Shown here: in pieces, positions 18,030-27,107 of the stretch | Numbering within the stretch: the stretch's first letter is position 1 | Layout: each line of letters starts with the position of its first letter | From: Membranihabitans maritimus | Lineage (GTDB): Bacteria > Bacteroidota > Bacteroidia > Chitinophagales > Saprospiraceae | DNA: 64,000 nt | Assembly: GCF_021729145.1 (NCBI RefSeq) | Contig: NZ_JAJSLW010000005.1 | Span: forward strand, 129,946-193,945 | Reading direction: 5' to 3' | Position numbers and translations under genes: made by a program | The notes under the pieces: generated by a model | What the model saw: only the letters and a program-made list of their open reading frames with translations | What the model was told of the DNA's origin: nothing | The model's database searches: none

Positions 18030-18881
18030 ATGGAGAATTTATATAGTAAATTTGCTTTGACAATTATAGGGGCAGTAGGAATAGCAGCTTTACAAAGTTG
18101 TTCACCAGCGGATGGTAATGATCCCGGTAGTGAGTATATGCCCGATATGTTTCATTCAATAGCTTATGAAGCAAACCTGGATGATTATTATTCACTTAAT
18201 ACATGGGGCGATCATAAGGATTATTATAAAATTGCTGAACCAAGAAAACCGGTAGAAGGCACTATCCCTTTTGGTGAATTTGGATTGGTCGATGGAAAAT
18301 ATAGTGCGGAAATGGCGAACCAGGTCTTGAATATCACTCCTAATGGATATGTTCCCTTCCATTTTGAGGACTCAGAAGATGGTCGGTTGGATGCGGCAAA
18401 TAATTTGCTTAAAAATCCATTCCCGATTACGGAAGAATCCTTAAATACAGGGAAAGGACTGTATACCATTTATTGTGCCACATGTCACGGAGATAAAGGG
18501 GATGGTTTGGGATATTTGGTAAGAGACGACGGTGGCGTGTATCCTGTAGCACCTGCTAATTTGATTGATGCCAAATTTGTGGATACCACAGTAGGAGCAT
18601 TATATTATGCAATTGAATATGGTAAAAATGCTATGGGTTCTTATGCGGATAAATTGTCATATAAAGAACGCTGGGATGTGATTCATTATGTGAGATCCTT
18701 ACAGAGTGCCGAAGGGGATTTAGAATATTCAGCGGCTAAAAATACTTTTAAGCCGGGTGAAGCGAAAACCGCTAAAGAAATGGAAGAGAGTGGAGGAAGT
18801 GAAATGATGATGGGAGATTATCATGTAGAGGAGTCCGAAGGAGAAGGTAGTCATAATGAAGAAGGCCACGAAAGTCACTAA
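18030..18881 (+). CDS. actE: Alternative complex III subunit ActE, mono-heme cytochrome c lipoprotein
   Basis: A 283-residue periplasmic lipoprotein: hydrophobic N-terminus with lipobox AALQSC, then a single cytochrome c domain with CATCH heme motif and a distal Met candidate in KNAMGSYADKL. The C-terminal ~55 residues are low-complexity, rich in Glu, Gly, Ser and His. ActE is the heme c subunit next to ActA and a likely exit point for electrons toward the oxidase. Its ATG follows the actD stop codon without a gap. Confidence 0.93.
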   Translation: MENLYSKFALTIIGAVGIAALQSCSPADGNDPGSEYMPDMFHSIAYEANLDDYYSLNTWGDHKDYYKIAEPRKPVEGTIPFGEFGLVDGKYSAEMANQVLNITPNGYVPFHFEDSEDGRLDAANNLLKNPFPITEESLNTGKGLYTIYCATCHGDKGDGLGYLVRDDGGVYPVAPANLIDAKFVDTTVGALYYAIEYGKNAMGSYADKLSYKERWDVIHYVRSLQSAEGDLEYSAAKNTFKPGEAKTAKEMEESGGSEMMMGDYHVEESEGEGSHNEEGHESH

Positions 18882-18916
18882 TTGAAAATAACAGAGATCT
18901 AAAAGATTTACACATA

Positions 18917-20224
18917 ATGAAGGAATTTCAAATATCGGGTAGACAAAAATCTGTACTGTTTGGATTTATGGGGTTAGGGTTGTTATGTATGATAATAACA
19001 TTTATCATAGATGATGCTTACCAACCCAGGTTTTGGTCCAATTTTTTGATAAATAGCGTGTTCTTTACCGGCATTTCATTTATCGCTTTATTTATTCTTT
19101 GCGCAAAAGCAATCGCTTATTCCGGATGGCAAACGGTTTTTAAAAGGCTCTGGGAGGCGTATTCCATGTTTTTGATTGTAGGGTTAGTCCTAATGTTGAT
19201 TGTAATAATCGGTATTTTCGGAGGTTTTCATCATTTGTACCACTGGACAGATGAACATTCTCTTCAAACGGATAAGATTCTGGCCGGCAAGGCAGGATTT
19301 TTGAATCCTTTTATTTATACATTGTTTACAATCGTTATAGTGGGTGTGTGGTATTTCTTTGCCAGAAAAGTTCGATCCCTGTCTATATCTGAAGATCATA
19401 ATCCGGGAATGACTTTTGATATACATCGAAAGATTAAAAAGTATTCTGCAGCATTTCTTCCCATAGGAGGCTTTACGTCTGCAGCTGTAATTTGGTTGTG
19501 GGTAATGTCTGTAGATGCGCATTGGTATAGTACGTTGTTTGCATGGTATGCTACAGCGAGTTGGTTGGTGTCTATGGTGGCACTTACCATATTAATTTTG
19601 GCATATTTGAAGTCTTTAGGTTATTTCCAAAATGTAACTAATGAACATTTTCATGACCTTGGAAAATATGTGTTTGGTTTTAGTATTTTCTGGACGTATT
19701 TATGGTTTTCCCAGTATATGTTGATATGGTATGGAAACGTAGGAGAGGAGACCATTTATTTCAAAATGCGTCAAACACAATATCCGGCTTTGTTCTACGG
19801 TATATTGATAATGAATTTTGTGCTTCCTTTCTTTATATTATTGAGAAATGATACCAAAAGAAAGATGGGAACAATGATAGCTACTTCAATTATTGTCTTG
19901 ATAGGTCATTGGTTGGATTTCTTTTTAATGATCAAACCAGGAGTTTTACATACCTATCATGAAGTTGCCGGTGGACATGGTGAGAGTCATTCTACTTTGA
20001 CAAATGGAGAATTAAATGCCAGGTTGGTGGCTGATGCCGCACATGGTGCAGAGCATGCTTCTTCATTTCAAATGGGATTTACAATTCCTGGATTTTTAGA
20101 ATTTGGAACATTTTTAGGGTTTTTAGCTCTGTTTTTATATTTCACTTTTATTCAATTGAATAAAGCGAATTTGGTGCCTAAAGGGGATCCTTATATTGGC
20201 GAGAGTTTACATCACCACGTTTAA
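18917..20224 (+). CDS. actF: Alternative complex III subunit ActF
   Basis: A 435-residue polytopic inner-membrane protein with about ten transmembrane helices, homologous to the NrfD fold of ActC but lacking a quinol site in known structures. Typical stretches are FWSNFLINSVFFTGISF near the N-terminus and FAWYATASWLVSMVAL and FWTYLWFSQYMLIWYGN in the middle. It has been proposed to take part in proton translocation together with ActC. It ends with a His-rich tail (ESLHHHV). It is 21 bases ahead of the oxidase gene coxB, so complex III and oxidase are likely made from one transcript. Confidence 0.93.
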   Translation: MKEFQISGRQKSVLFGFMGLGLLCMIITFIIDDAYQPRFWSNFLINSVFFTGISFIALFILCAKAIAYSGWQTVFKRLWEAYSMFLIVGLVLMLIVIIGIFGGFHHLYHWTDEHSLQTDKILAGKAGFLNPFIYTLFTIVIVGVWYFFARKVRSLSISEDHNPGMTFDIHRKIKKYSAAFLPIGGFTSAAVIWLWVMSVDAHWYSTLFAWYATASWLVSMVALTILILAYLKSLGYFQNVTNEHFHDLGKYVFGFSIFWTYLWFSQYMLIWYGNVGEETIYFKMRQTQYPALFYGILIMNFVLPFFILLRNDTKRKMGTMIATSIIVLIGHWLDFFLMIKPGVLHTYHEVAGGHGESHSTLTNGELNARLVADAAHGAEHASSFQMGFTIPGFLEFGTFLGFLALFLYFTFIQLNKANLVPKGDPYIGESLHHHV

Positions 20225-20245
20225 AATTTAAAATTAGCTTAGGTC

Positions 20246-21745
20246 ATGACATTATTGATCGGAATATTAATATTTGCGCTTTTTGTAATTGTTGTCATTC
20301 AAATTGGTAAGATTACAGAGATCTCCAGAGCGCTTCGAGGAGAGGAAGATTGGAAATGGGCTAGTTCGAAAAGGACAGCAAATTTCTTATTGATTTTTGT
20401 AGTTATTTTCATTGTATTGAGTTTTTGGTCGGCCTGGCATTATAAGAATTATATGCTTGGTTATGGTCCACATGTATCTGCATCGGCACATGGCGGGCAG
20501 ATTGATAGTATTTTCAATATTACTTTATTCTTTACAGGTATTGTATTTGTAGTTACCCAATTTTTGTTGTTCTATTTTGCATGGAAATATAGAGAGCGGA
20601 AAGGACAAAAGGCTTCTTTTATTTCCCACGACAACAAATTAGAATTGATTTGGACGGTAGTTCCTTCATTGGTATTGGTCGTATTGGTTTTGAAAGGATT
20701 AGTTGCCTGGAATGATATTATGGCCGATGTTGATGAAAGTGAGGACGACTTTATGGAGATTGAAGCTACGGGTATGCAGTTTAACTGGATCATTAGATAT
20801 CCAGGAGAAGATGATCAATTAGGGACTCGAGATTTCCGGATGATTGATGGTGTGAATCCTTTGGGCCAGGATTGGACAGATCCCAAAAACCTTGATGATT
20901 TGCAACCTAGTGAAATTGTACTTCCGGTTGGAAAAAAAGTGAGGGTGCGAATTCTCTCCAGAGATGTATTACACAATTTTTTCCTTCCACATTTTAGATT
21001 GAAGATGGACGCTGTGCCTGGGATGCCAACCTATTTTGTTTTCACCCCGGATATGACTACACAGGAGTATCGCCAAAAACTAAGTGAATATCCTGAATAT
21101 CAGGTTCCGGCAGATCCGGACGATCCTACTGGTCCACAAAAATGGGAAGCTTTCGAATTTGAATTAGCATGTGCAGAATTATGTGGTCAAGGACATTTTT
21201 CTATGCGTAAGGTTGTTAGAATTGTTGAAGAGTCTGAATATCAGGCTTGGTTAAGTGAACAAACTCCTTATTATAGATCTTCTATTAGAGGAAAGGATGC
21301 AGATCCATTCCAAGGGAAACTTTTTGATTATGAAATTGAGGAGCGCAAGAAGAATTTTGAAAATGAGATGTATGAAGTTTTGTATAAAGATCTGGAAGAT
21401 ACGGAAGAACGAGTTTATGAATTATCAAATGTTCTTTTTCAAACGGGTTCTTCAGAATTGGAAGATATTTCCAGGTACGAATTAGATAATCTGGTATCAT
21501 TTTTACAAGACAATCCCGAAGTGTCCATTGAAATTCAGGGTCACACGGATAATACAGGAAGTCAGGAAACCAATAATACCTTATCCCAGCAAAGAGCGGA
21601 TAAAGTATTGAGTTATGTAAAGAATCATGGTATTGGTGCAGGTCAGGTAACAGCTAAAGGATATGGAGCTAGTGACCCTGTAGATACGAATGATACAGAA
21701 GAAGGTAGAGCAAATAATCGCAGAGTTGAAATCAAATTTCTGTAA
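20246..21745 (+). CDS. coxB: Cytochrome c oxidase subunit II fused to an OmpA-like domain
   Basis: A 499-residue CuA subunit of the heme-copper oxidase. Three to four N-terminal hydrophobic segments (residues 3-20, 46-62, 92-112, 134-150) are followed by the periplasmic cupredoxin domain. CuA ligands are complete: H243, C309, E311, C313, H317 and M320. After a helical linker (about 330-395) there is a full OmpA/MotB-type domain at 396-499, with GHTDNTG, LSQQRA and EEGRANNRRVE. The two residues that bind diaminopimelate in A. baumannii OmpA are kept with the same spacing (D435 and R450). This would tether the oxidase to peptidoglycan. The fusion is within one uninterrupted frame, not a sequence join across a gap. 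Confidence 0.93.
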   Translation: MTLLIGILIFALFVIVVIQIGKITEISRALRGEEDWKWASSKRTANFLLIFVVIFIVLSFWSAWHYKNYMLGYGPHVSASAHGGQIDSIFNITLFFTGIVFVVTQFLLFYFAWKYRERKGQKASFISHDNKLELIWTVVPSLVLVVLVLKGLVAWNDIMADVDESEDDFMEIEATGMQFNWIIRYPGEDDQLGTRDFRMIDGVNPLGQDWTDPKNLDDLQPSEIVLPVGKKVRVRILSRDVLHNFFLPHFRLKMDAVPGMPTYFVFTPDMTTQEYRQKLSEYPEYQVPADPDDPTGPQKWEAFEFELACAELCGQGHFSMRKVVRIVEESEYQAWLSEQTPYYRSSIRGKDADPFQGKLFDYEIEERKKNFENEMYEVLYKDLEDTEERVYELSNVLFQTGSSELEDISRYELDNLVSFLQDNPEVSIEIQGHTDNTGSQETNNTLSQQRADKVLSYVKNHGIGAGQVTAKGYGASDPVDTNDTEEGRANNRRVEIKFL

Positions 21746-21766
21746 TAATACAGCCAAGTAATAATT

Positions 21767-23626
21767 ATGAGTACAGAAGTAAAAAATAAAGAATTAGAAA
21801 CAATTGAGGTGCAAACCGAAGAATTGATCGAAAAACATGGTTTTGATGACCATTTTCATGATCATCATCATGGAGATAAGTATCAATCTGGTTTTTTCAG
21901 TAAGTATGTATTCTCGTTAGATCATAAGATTATTGGTCGACAGTTTCTTATAACCGGAATGATTTGGGCTATAGTGGGAGCGGCCATGTCTGTAATTTTT
22001 AGATTACAACTTGGGTTTCCTGAAGCCAATCTTGAATGGTTGCAGCCGCTGTTAGGTAAATGGATAATCGTTGATAATGGTATCGGTACTTTGTCACAGG
22101 AATTTTATTATGCATTGGTGACTATGCACGGGACCATTATTGTATTTTTTGTACTAACCGCTGGATTGAGTGGAACCTTTAGTAATTTATTAATCCCCTT
22201 GCAAATAGGGGCCAGAGATATGGCATCACCTTTGATGAATATGTTATCCTACTGGTTTTTCTTTTTGGCGAGTTGTGTGATGTTGTTTTCATTGTTTTTA
22301 AGTACCGGACCATTTGCCGGTGGATGGGTGGCTTATCCTCCACTTAGTGCATTACCACAGGCTTCTACGGGGTCAGGTGCGGGTATGACTTTATGGTTGG
22401 TAAGTTTAGTGCTTTTTGTGGTTTCGACCTTGCTTGGAGGTATTAATTATATAACAACAGTACTTAACCTAAGAACGAAAGGAATGACATTGTGGAAAAT
22501 GCCTCTTACTATTTGGGCATTTTTTGTGACTGCAATTATAGGCTTATTATCGTTTCCTGTTTTGGTAGCGGGTTTTTTCCTTCTAATGTTTGACAGAAGT
22601 TTAGGTACAAGTTTCTACCTGAGTGAAATATTTATAGGAGGTCAGGCCTTAGATCACGTGGGAGGTAGTCCGATTTTATATCAACATTTATTTTGGTTTT
22701 TAGGACACCCAGAGGTTTATATTATCATATTACCTGCTATGGGGATAGCATCTGAGGTTTTATCAGTTCATAGTAGAAAACCAATTTTTGGATATCGTGC
22801 TATGGTGTACTCCATTATGGCCATTGCTTTTTTATCTTTTATCGTATGGGCACACCATATGTTTATGGCGGGTGTAAATCCTTTTTTATCTAATATCTTT
22901 ACCATTTTTACATTAATTATTGCTGTTCCATCAGCGGTTAAAGTGTTTAACTGGATAACTACGATCTATAAGGGAAATATTAGGTTCAACAGTGCCTCTT
23001 TATTTGCTATTGGTTTTGTTTCAATGTTTATCTCTGGTGGGTTAACGGGGATTTTCCTTGGAAATTCCGTTCTGGATATTCAACTTCACGATACCTATTT
23101 CGTTGTGGCGCACTTCCATATAGTGATGGGAGTTTCTGCTTTCTTCGGAATGTTTGCTGGTATTTACCAGTGGTTTCCGAAAATGTTTGGTCGATTTATG
23201 AATGAGACGCTTGGTCGGATACATTTCTGGGGGACTATGATTGGAGCATACGTAGTTTTCTGGCCAATGCATTATTTAGGGATGTTTGGTGTACCTAGAA
23301 GATACTATAGTTTTGATACATTTGATTCATTTGCAGGTTTTGATGGTATCAATCAATTTGTGACCATTGGTGCAATTATTACTTTCTTCGTTCAATTAAT
23401 ATTTGTTGTTAATTTCTTTTATAGTATTTGGAACGGAAGAAAGATGAAGAGTAAAAATCCATATAAAGCAAATACACTTGAATGGACTACTCCCATCGAT
23501 ACCGGTCACGGAAACTGGCCTGGAAAATTACCTGTTGTAGAGCGGTGGCCGTATGATTACAGTAAAAACGGGGAAGATTACGTACCACAGATTATTCCTT
23601 TAAAGGAAGGTGAAGAGGAGCATTAA
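21767..23626 (+). CDS. coxA: Cytochrome c oxidase subunit I
   Basis: A 619-residue catalytic subunit of the proton-pumping heme-copper oxidase, with twelve or more transmembrane helices. The binuclear-centre motif FLGHPEVYIIILP (CuB His, cross-linked Tyr, Glu-type D-channel end is not in the classic position), WAHHMFMAG (two CuB His) and VVAHFHIVMG (heme a and a3 His) are all visible. The N-terminus has a His/Asp-rich cytoplasmic segment (DDHFHDHHHGDKY) before the first helix. The start ATG is 21 bases after coxB. Electron donor is inferred to be ActE/ActA via the CuA of CoxB. Confidence 0.96.
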   Translation: MSTEVKNKELETIEVQTEELIEKHGFDDHFHDHHHGDKYQSGFFSKYVFSLDHKIIGRQFLITGMIWAIVGAAMSVIFRLQLGFPEANLEWLQPLLGKWIIVDNGIGTLSQEFYYALVTMHGTIIVFFVLTAGLSGTFSNLLIPLQIGARDMASPLMNMLSYWFFFLASCVMLFSLFLSTGPFAGGWVAYPPLSALPQASTGSGAGMTLWLVSLVLFVVSTLLGGINYITTVLNLRTKGMTLWKMPLTIWAFFVTAIIGLLSFPVLVAGFFLLMFDRSLGTSFYLSEIFIGGQALDHVGGSPILYQHLFWFLGHPEVYIIILPAMGIASEVLSVHSRKPIFGYRAMVYSIMAIAFLSFIVWAHHMFMAGVNPFLSNIFTIFTLIIAVPSAVKVFNWITTIYKGNIRFNSASLFAIGFVSMFISGGLTGIFLGNSVLDIQLHDTYFVVAHFHIVMGVSAFFGMFAGIYQWFPKMFGRFMNETLGRIHFWGTMIGAYVVFWPMHYLGMFGVPRRYYSFDTFDSFAGFDGINQFVTIGAIITFFVQLIFVVNFFYSIWNGRKMKSKNPYKANTLEWTTPIDTGHGNWPGKLPVVERWPYDYSKNGEDYVPQIIPLKEGEEEH

Positions 23627-23673
23627 ATTAAGGTTTTGTGTATGTATTTTTTTAAGATAATTACAAGGAAAGA

Positions 23674-24567
23674 GTGTTGAAGACCTTACAGCATAGTTTA
23701 TATATAATTGGAGATGTATTGAGAGATATGACCCAACTGGTGAAGTTGAAACTGACCATGTTGGTGGTGTTTACTTCCTCATTGGCGTTTATTATGTCCG
23801 GTGGTTGGAGCATGGGATTACATTCAATTTTTATTTTTATTTTAGGTGGTTTTTTTGTTTCCGGAGCTGCCAATTCATTGAACCAGATCCTTGAGAAGGA
23901 TTTTGACAGCCAAATGAATCGTACTAAGGATCGACCATTGGCATCCGGAAGGATGGCTACTTCTTTTGCTATTTTAATGGCTGGAACCATGTGTATTAGT
24001 GGATTGATGTTATTGGCATATTTCAATACCTTAACGGCGCTTTTGGGAGCTATTTCTGTTATTTTATATGCTTTTATATATACACCGTTAAAACGGTATT
24101 CTCCTATAAGCGTATTTGTGGGTGCATTCCCGGGTGCATTACCTGTTCTGATTGGCTGTGTTGCCGTAACCGGCGAGATTACTGTATTTGCTTTGTTGTT
24201 GTTTGCCATTCAGTTTTTTTGGCAATTTCCGCATTTTTGGGCTATAGGATGGCTTTCATTTGAAGATTATAAGAAAGCCGGGTTTAAGATTGTTCCTACT
24301 GTTGATGGAAAAATTGACAGGGAAATTGGGAAACAATCAGTAATTTACACGGCGCTGATAATTCCGGCTTCTATTTTGTTTTATCAATTTGGTTTTATTG
24401 CCTTGTTAGGATTGATACTTGTATTAGCTGGAGGATTATTCTTTTTGTATAAAGCCTACTTATTTTATAAAGATCCATCAGATTTTTCAGCCAGGAAACT
24501 ATTATTTGCTTCATTATATTTTTTGCCGATTATTTTTAGTGTTTTGATGTTCAACATGAATTATTAA
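23674..24567 (+). CDS. ctaB: Protoheme IX farnesyltransferase (heme O synthase)
   Basis: A 297-residue UbiA-family prenyltransferase that attaches a farnesyl group to heme B, the first step to heme O/A for the oxidase. It has about nine membrane helices and the Asp-rich motif NQILEKDFDSQMNRTKDRPL, matching N-x3-E/D-x2-D-x2-M-x-R-T-x2-RP. A second conserved region, QFFWQFPHFWAIGWL, is present. The start appears to be GTG at 23674, since the family conservation begins at DMTQLVKLKLT and no ATG precedes it in frame. Heme A synthase (ctaA) is not in this window. Confidence 0.94.
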   Translation: MLKTLQHSLYIIGDVLRDMTQLVKLKLTMLVVFTSSLAFIMSGGWSMGLHSIFIFILGGFFVSGAANSLNQILEKDFDSQMNRTKDRPLASGRMATSFAILMAGTMCISGLMLLAYFNTLTALLGAISVILYAFIYTPLKRYSPISVFVGAFPGALPVLIGCVAVTGEITVFALLLFAIQFFWQFPHFWAIGWLSFEDYKKAGFKIVPTVDGKIDREIGKQSVIYTALIIPASILFYQFGFIALLGLILVLAGGLFFLYKAYLFYKDPSDFSARKLLFASLYFLPIIFSVLMFNMNY

Positions 24568-24573
24568 GCAAAT

Positions 24574-25155
24574 ATGGAGAGGACAATGAGCATACATTCA
24601 ACACAAAGGAATAAAATACATCCATATAAGTTTGCGCTTTATTTGAGTCTTGCGGGGCTTATTATGATGTTTGCAGCTTTGTCCAGTGCCTATATTGTCC
24701 GTCAATCCCAGGGAAATTGGTTGGAATTTCGATTACCACAATTGTTTTATGTCAGTACGGCATTCATACTAATGAGTAGTGGAAGTTTGATAATGACTAA
24801 AAAATACTTTAAGGCTCATAAGAAAAAGAAATATCAGTTTCTACTGATAGTAACATTTATTTTGGGAATCGGTTTTCTTATTACTCAATACTATTCCTGG
24901 ATAGCTATGTACGAAAGTGGGATTGATTTAAAAGGAAATCCCGCAGGATCTTTTGTATATGCGCTAAGTATTTTGCATGCATTCCATGTTCTTGGAGGAA
25001 TTGCGGTTTTGATTGTAGCACTTTATCATGCGTTTACATTAAAATTTGAAGTTACGGCGAAGCGAATACTTCGTTTGGAATTGACAAGTACCTACTGGCA
25101 CTTTGTAGATATTTTGTGGGTATATTTATTATTATTTTTCATATTGCAAAGATAA
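24574..25155 (+). CDS. Cytochrome c oxidase subunit III-type protein (first copy)
   Basis: A 193-residue membrane protein with five predicted helices, of the heme-copper oxidase subunit III superfamily. Diagnostic stretches are SSAYIVRQSQGNW, the HAFHVLGGIAVLIVALYHA loop with conserved His, and STYWHFVDILWVYLLLFF near the C-terminus. It is the shorter of two tandem subunit III proteins, an arrangement usual for Bacteroidota caa3-type oxidases. Four bases separate its stop from the next gene's TTG region. Subunit III supports proton uptake and stability of subunit I. Confidence 0.9.
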   Translation: MERTMSIHSTQRNKIHPYKFALYLSLAGLIMMFAALSSAYIVRQSQGNWLEFRLPQLFYVSTAFILMSSGSLIMTKKYFKAHKKKKYQFLLIVTFILGIGFLITQYYSWIAMYESGIDLKGNPAGSFVYALSILHAFHVLGGIAVLIVALYHAFTLKFEVTAKRILRLELTSTYWHFVDILWVYLLLFFILQR

Positions 25156-25165
25156 ATTTTTGAAA

Positions 25166-26017
25166 ATGGCGACAGATACTACTATATCTGAAAAAATGAA
25201 TGATACGGCAGAGATGAAAGCCGACTGGTCTGGTGGTAAACCACCCATGAAAGCCAGTTATGGTAAATTGATGATGTGGTACTTTTTATTGTCTGATGCA
25301 TTCACCTTTTCCGGCTTTTTAATAGCATATGGTGCATTGAGAATGAGTGTTCCCACCTGGCCTGTTCCGGATTTTGTATTTCAAAGCTTTCCAGGTGGAT
25401 TCACAGGGATGCCTTTGATCTTCGTTACGGTAATGAGTTTTGTGTTGATCGTTAGCTCGGTTACCATGGTTCGTGCAGTACAGGAAGGTAAACGGGAGAA
25501 TAAGCGAGGGGTTGTATTTTGGCTACTTATGACTGCGATTGGCGGAATTGCGTTTTTGAGTTGTCAGGCTTATGAGTGGAATACATTGATAGCCCACGAA
25601 AATATGACCGTATTTGAAAATCCTTTTGGAAGTCATACTGTTGATGGAGTGTATATTAATGATGACGGATCCGAAGGCGAAACTTTCAGAGCCGGAGATT
25701 CTTATCTGGTACATAAAACACACGGAGACTGGCATTTTAGAAAATTTCGGATTACGAGTGGTGAAAATGCCGGGGAAATGGCTTATGAAACATTAGGACC
25801 GCAGGCATTCGGAGCTTTGTTTTATTGTATTACAGGATTTCACGGTTTTCACGTATTCTCCGGTGTGGTATTTTTAATTATTATTGCTGTTAATGCAGCA
25901 AGTGGATTATATGTAAAGAGGCGTAACGGATATGAAATGGTCGAGAAGATAGGGCTTTACTGGCACTTTGTAGACCTTGTTTGGGTTTTTGTATTTTTAG
26001 TATTTTACTTACTTTAA
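25166..26017 (+). CDS. coxC: Cytochrome c oxidase subunit III (second copy)
   Basis: A 283-residue subunit III with the same C-terminal signature as its neighbour (GFHGFHVFSGVVFL and YWHFVDLVWVFVFL), so the two arose by duplication. A soluble insertion of ~60 residues (about 140-200, with FENPFGSHTVDGVYIND and AGDSYLVHKTHGDWHF) sits between helices and is not found in the short copy. The start is taken as ATG at 25166 (MATDTTIS); an upstream TTG two codons earlier is less likely. It is 15 bases ahead of the subunit IV gene. Confidence 0.9.
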   Translation: MATDTTISEKMNDTAEMKADWSGGKPPMKASYGKLMMWYFLLSDAFTFSGFLIAYGALRMSVPTWPVPDFVFQSFPGGFTGMPLIFVTVMSFVLIVSSVTMVRAVQEGKRENKRGVVFWLLMTAIGGIAFLSCQAYEWNTLIAHENMTVFENPFGSHTVDGVYINDDGSEGETFRAGDSYLVHKTHGDWHFRKFRITSGENAGEMAYETLGPQAFGALFYCITGFHGFHVFSGVVFLIIIAVNAASGLYVKRRNGYEMVEKIGLYWHFVDLVWVFVFLVFYLL

Positions 26018-26032
26018 AAATTGTATTGAGAG

Positions 26033-26470
26033 ATGGCACATCACAGTTATGAAGAAGCGAAAAAGTTAGTGTATAAAGGTCTAATCCTTCTTGCTATAAT
26101 TACCTTAATTGAAGTAATTGTTTCATTGTTTGGAAAAGGACATTTAGGTTGGCATGAAGCATTTTATCTTACCTGGGTTCGTTATATTGTAGGCTTTGTA
26201 ATTATTGTCCTTTCTTTGTATAAAGCGTATTATATTGTTTTCGAATTTATGCATATGGGATCAGAAACAAAATCATTGAGTAGGACAGTTTTACTACCAA
26301 TGTTATTATTGATCTGGGCCATAATAGCTTTTATGTATGAAGGTAATTATTGGAATAATAGCAGGTCTTATATATTGGAACAGAATATGGAAACTTCAGA
26401 AAGAGTAGTGCCGGATTTGCCTCAGGAAGGACCGAAAGAAGAAACCCACCATATGGAAGAATCTCATTAA
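26033..26470 (+). CDS. Cytochrome c oxidase subunit IV (caa3 type)
   Basis: A 145-residue membrane protein with three hydrophobic segments (near residues 14-32, 48-66 and 82-100) and a hydrophilic tail rich in Glu and His. The layout and the stretch AYYIVFEFMHMGSETKSLSRTV match prokaryotic cytochrome c oxidase subunit IV of Bacteroidota. It helps assemble the CuB site in related oxidases. It is the last core oxidase subunit; a hairpin with a T-run lies 41 bases after its stop. Confidence 0.88.
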   Translation: MAHHSYEEAKKLVYKGLILLAIITLIEVIVSLFGKGHLGWHEAFYLTWVRYIVGFVIIVLSLYKAYYIVFEFMHMGSETKSLSRTVLLPMLLLIWAIIAFMYEGNYWNNSRSYILEQNMETSERVVPDLPQEGPKEETHHMEESH

Positions 26471-26511
26471 TTGTGTTGTTTTGTATATATTAAGTTGAAA
26501 AATAAATTTGG

Positions 26512-26544
26512 GAATAGCGGGTTGAATATCCGCTATTCTTTTTT
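26512..26544 (+). terminator. Rho-independent terminator or attenuator after subunit IV
   Basis: GAATAGCGG (26512-26520), a 9-base loop, CCGCTATTC (26530-26538), then six T (26539-26544). Perfect 9-bp stem with a T-run. It ends the core act-cox transcript, or reduces read-through into the two assembly genes, whose first start codon lies only 14 bases further on. Confidence 0.75.
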
Positions 26545-26558
26545 ACTAATAGGATAAA

Positions 26559-27107
26559 GTGAGGAACAGGACTGGACTTGTAGTAAGTATATTTATATTA
26601 TTTGTTATCCCTATTATTGGCTATTTCGTCCTTCGCCAGGGTGCTAAGGATAGAATGGAAGTTTCAGGAAGATTGAAACCTAAGGATAGTTTACAGGTAG
26701 ATTTTGAGGTAATTCAGAATATAGATGATGTAGAAGAAACCGTTCGTTTTATTGATTTGGATTATATACTTAAAATCCTGGTCAAAAATTCTTCTGAATT
26801 AGAGACAGAAAAAATAAAGGATTTACTTTTTATAATTAATGATCGAAAGGATCTTGGTTTTATTATTTATGATGATGAACCAAAGGTTTACCAGGGAGAT
26901 CGGATTCACTATGTGAAGCTTTCAAATTATGAAGAGAAGATTCTTAGTATGGGGGATATAATACTATTAGACGATAAAAATCGTATGGTGATGTCTTACA
27001 AGTACGGAGAGGATAGATTATACGGAAGATTATTAGAGGATATTTCTTATTTACTTCCGATGCTTGATTACCAACGGGAAAAGAAATCTGAAGAAGATGG
27101 CAATTAG
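26559..27107 (+). CDS. SCO1-like protein lacking the copper-binding cysteines
   Basis: A 182-residue protein with an N-terminal membrane anchor (residues 6-24) and a periplasmic domain. It occupies the place where Bacteroidota oxidase operons usually carry the copper chaperone SCO1 (between subunit IV and DUF420). Its C-terminal part, ILLDDKNRMVMSYKYG followed by LYGRLLEDISYLL, matches the last strand-helix of SCO thioredoxin folds. But the protein contains no cysteine at all, so the CxxxC copper motif is missing. It is therefore either a degenerate SCO or an unrelated small-domain protein. Start is GTG at 26559. It overlaps the next gene by 11 bases. Confidence 0.6.
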   Translation: MRNRTGLVVSIFILFVIPIIGYFVLRQGAKDRMEVSGRLKPKDSLQVDFEVIQNIDDVEETVRFIDLDYILKILVKNSSELETEKIKDLLFIINDRKDLGFIIYDDEPKVYQGDRIHYVKLSNYEEKILSMGDIILLDDKNRMVMSYKYGEDRLYGRLLEDISYLLPMLDYQREKKSEEDGN

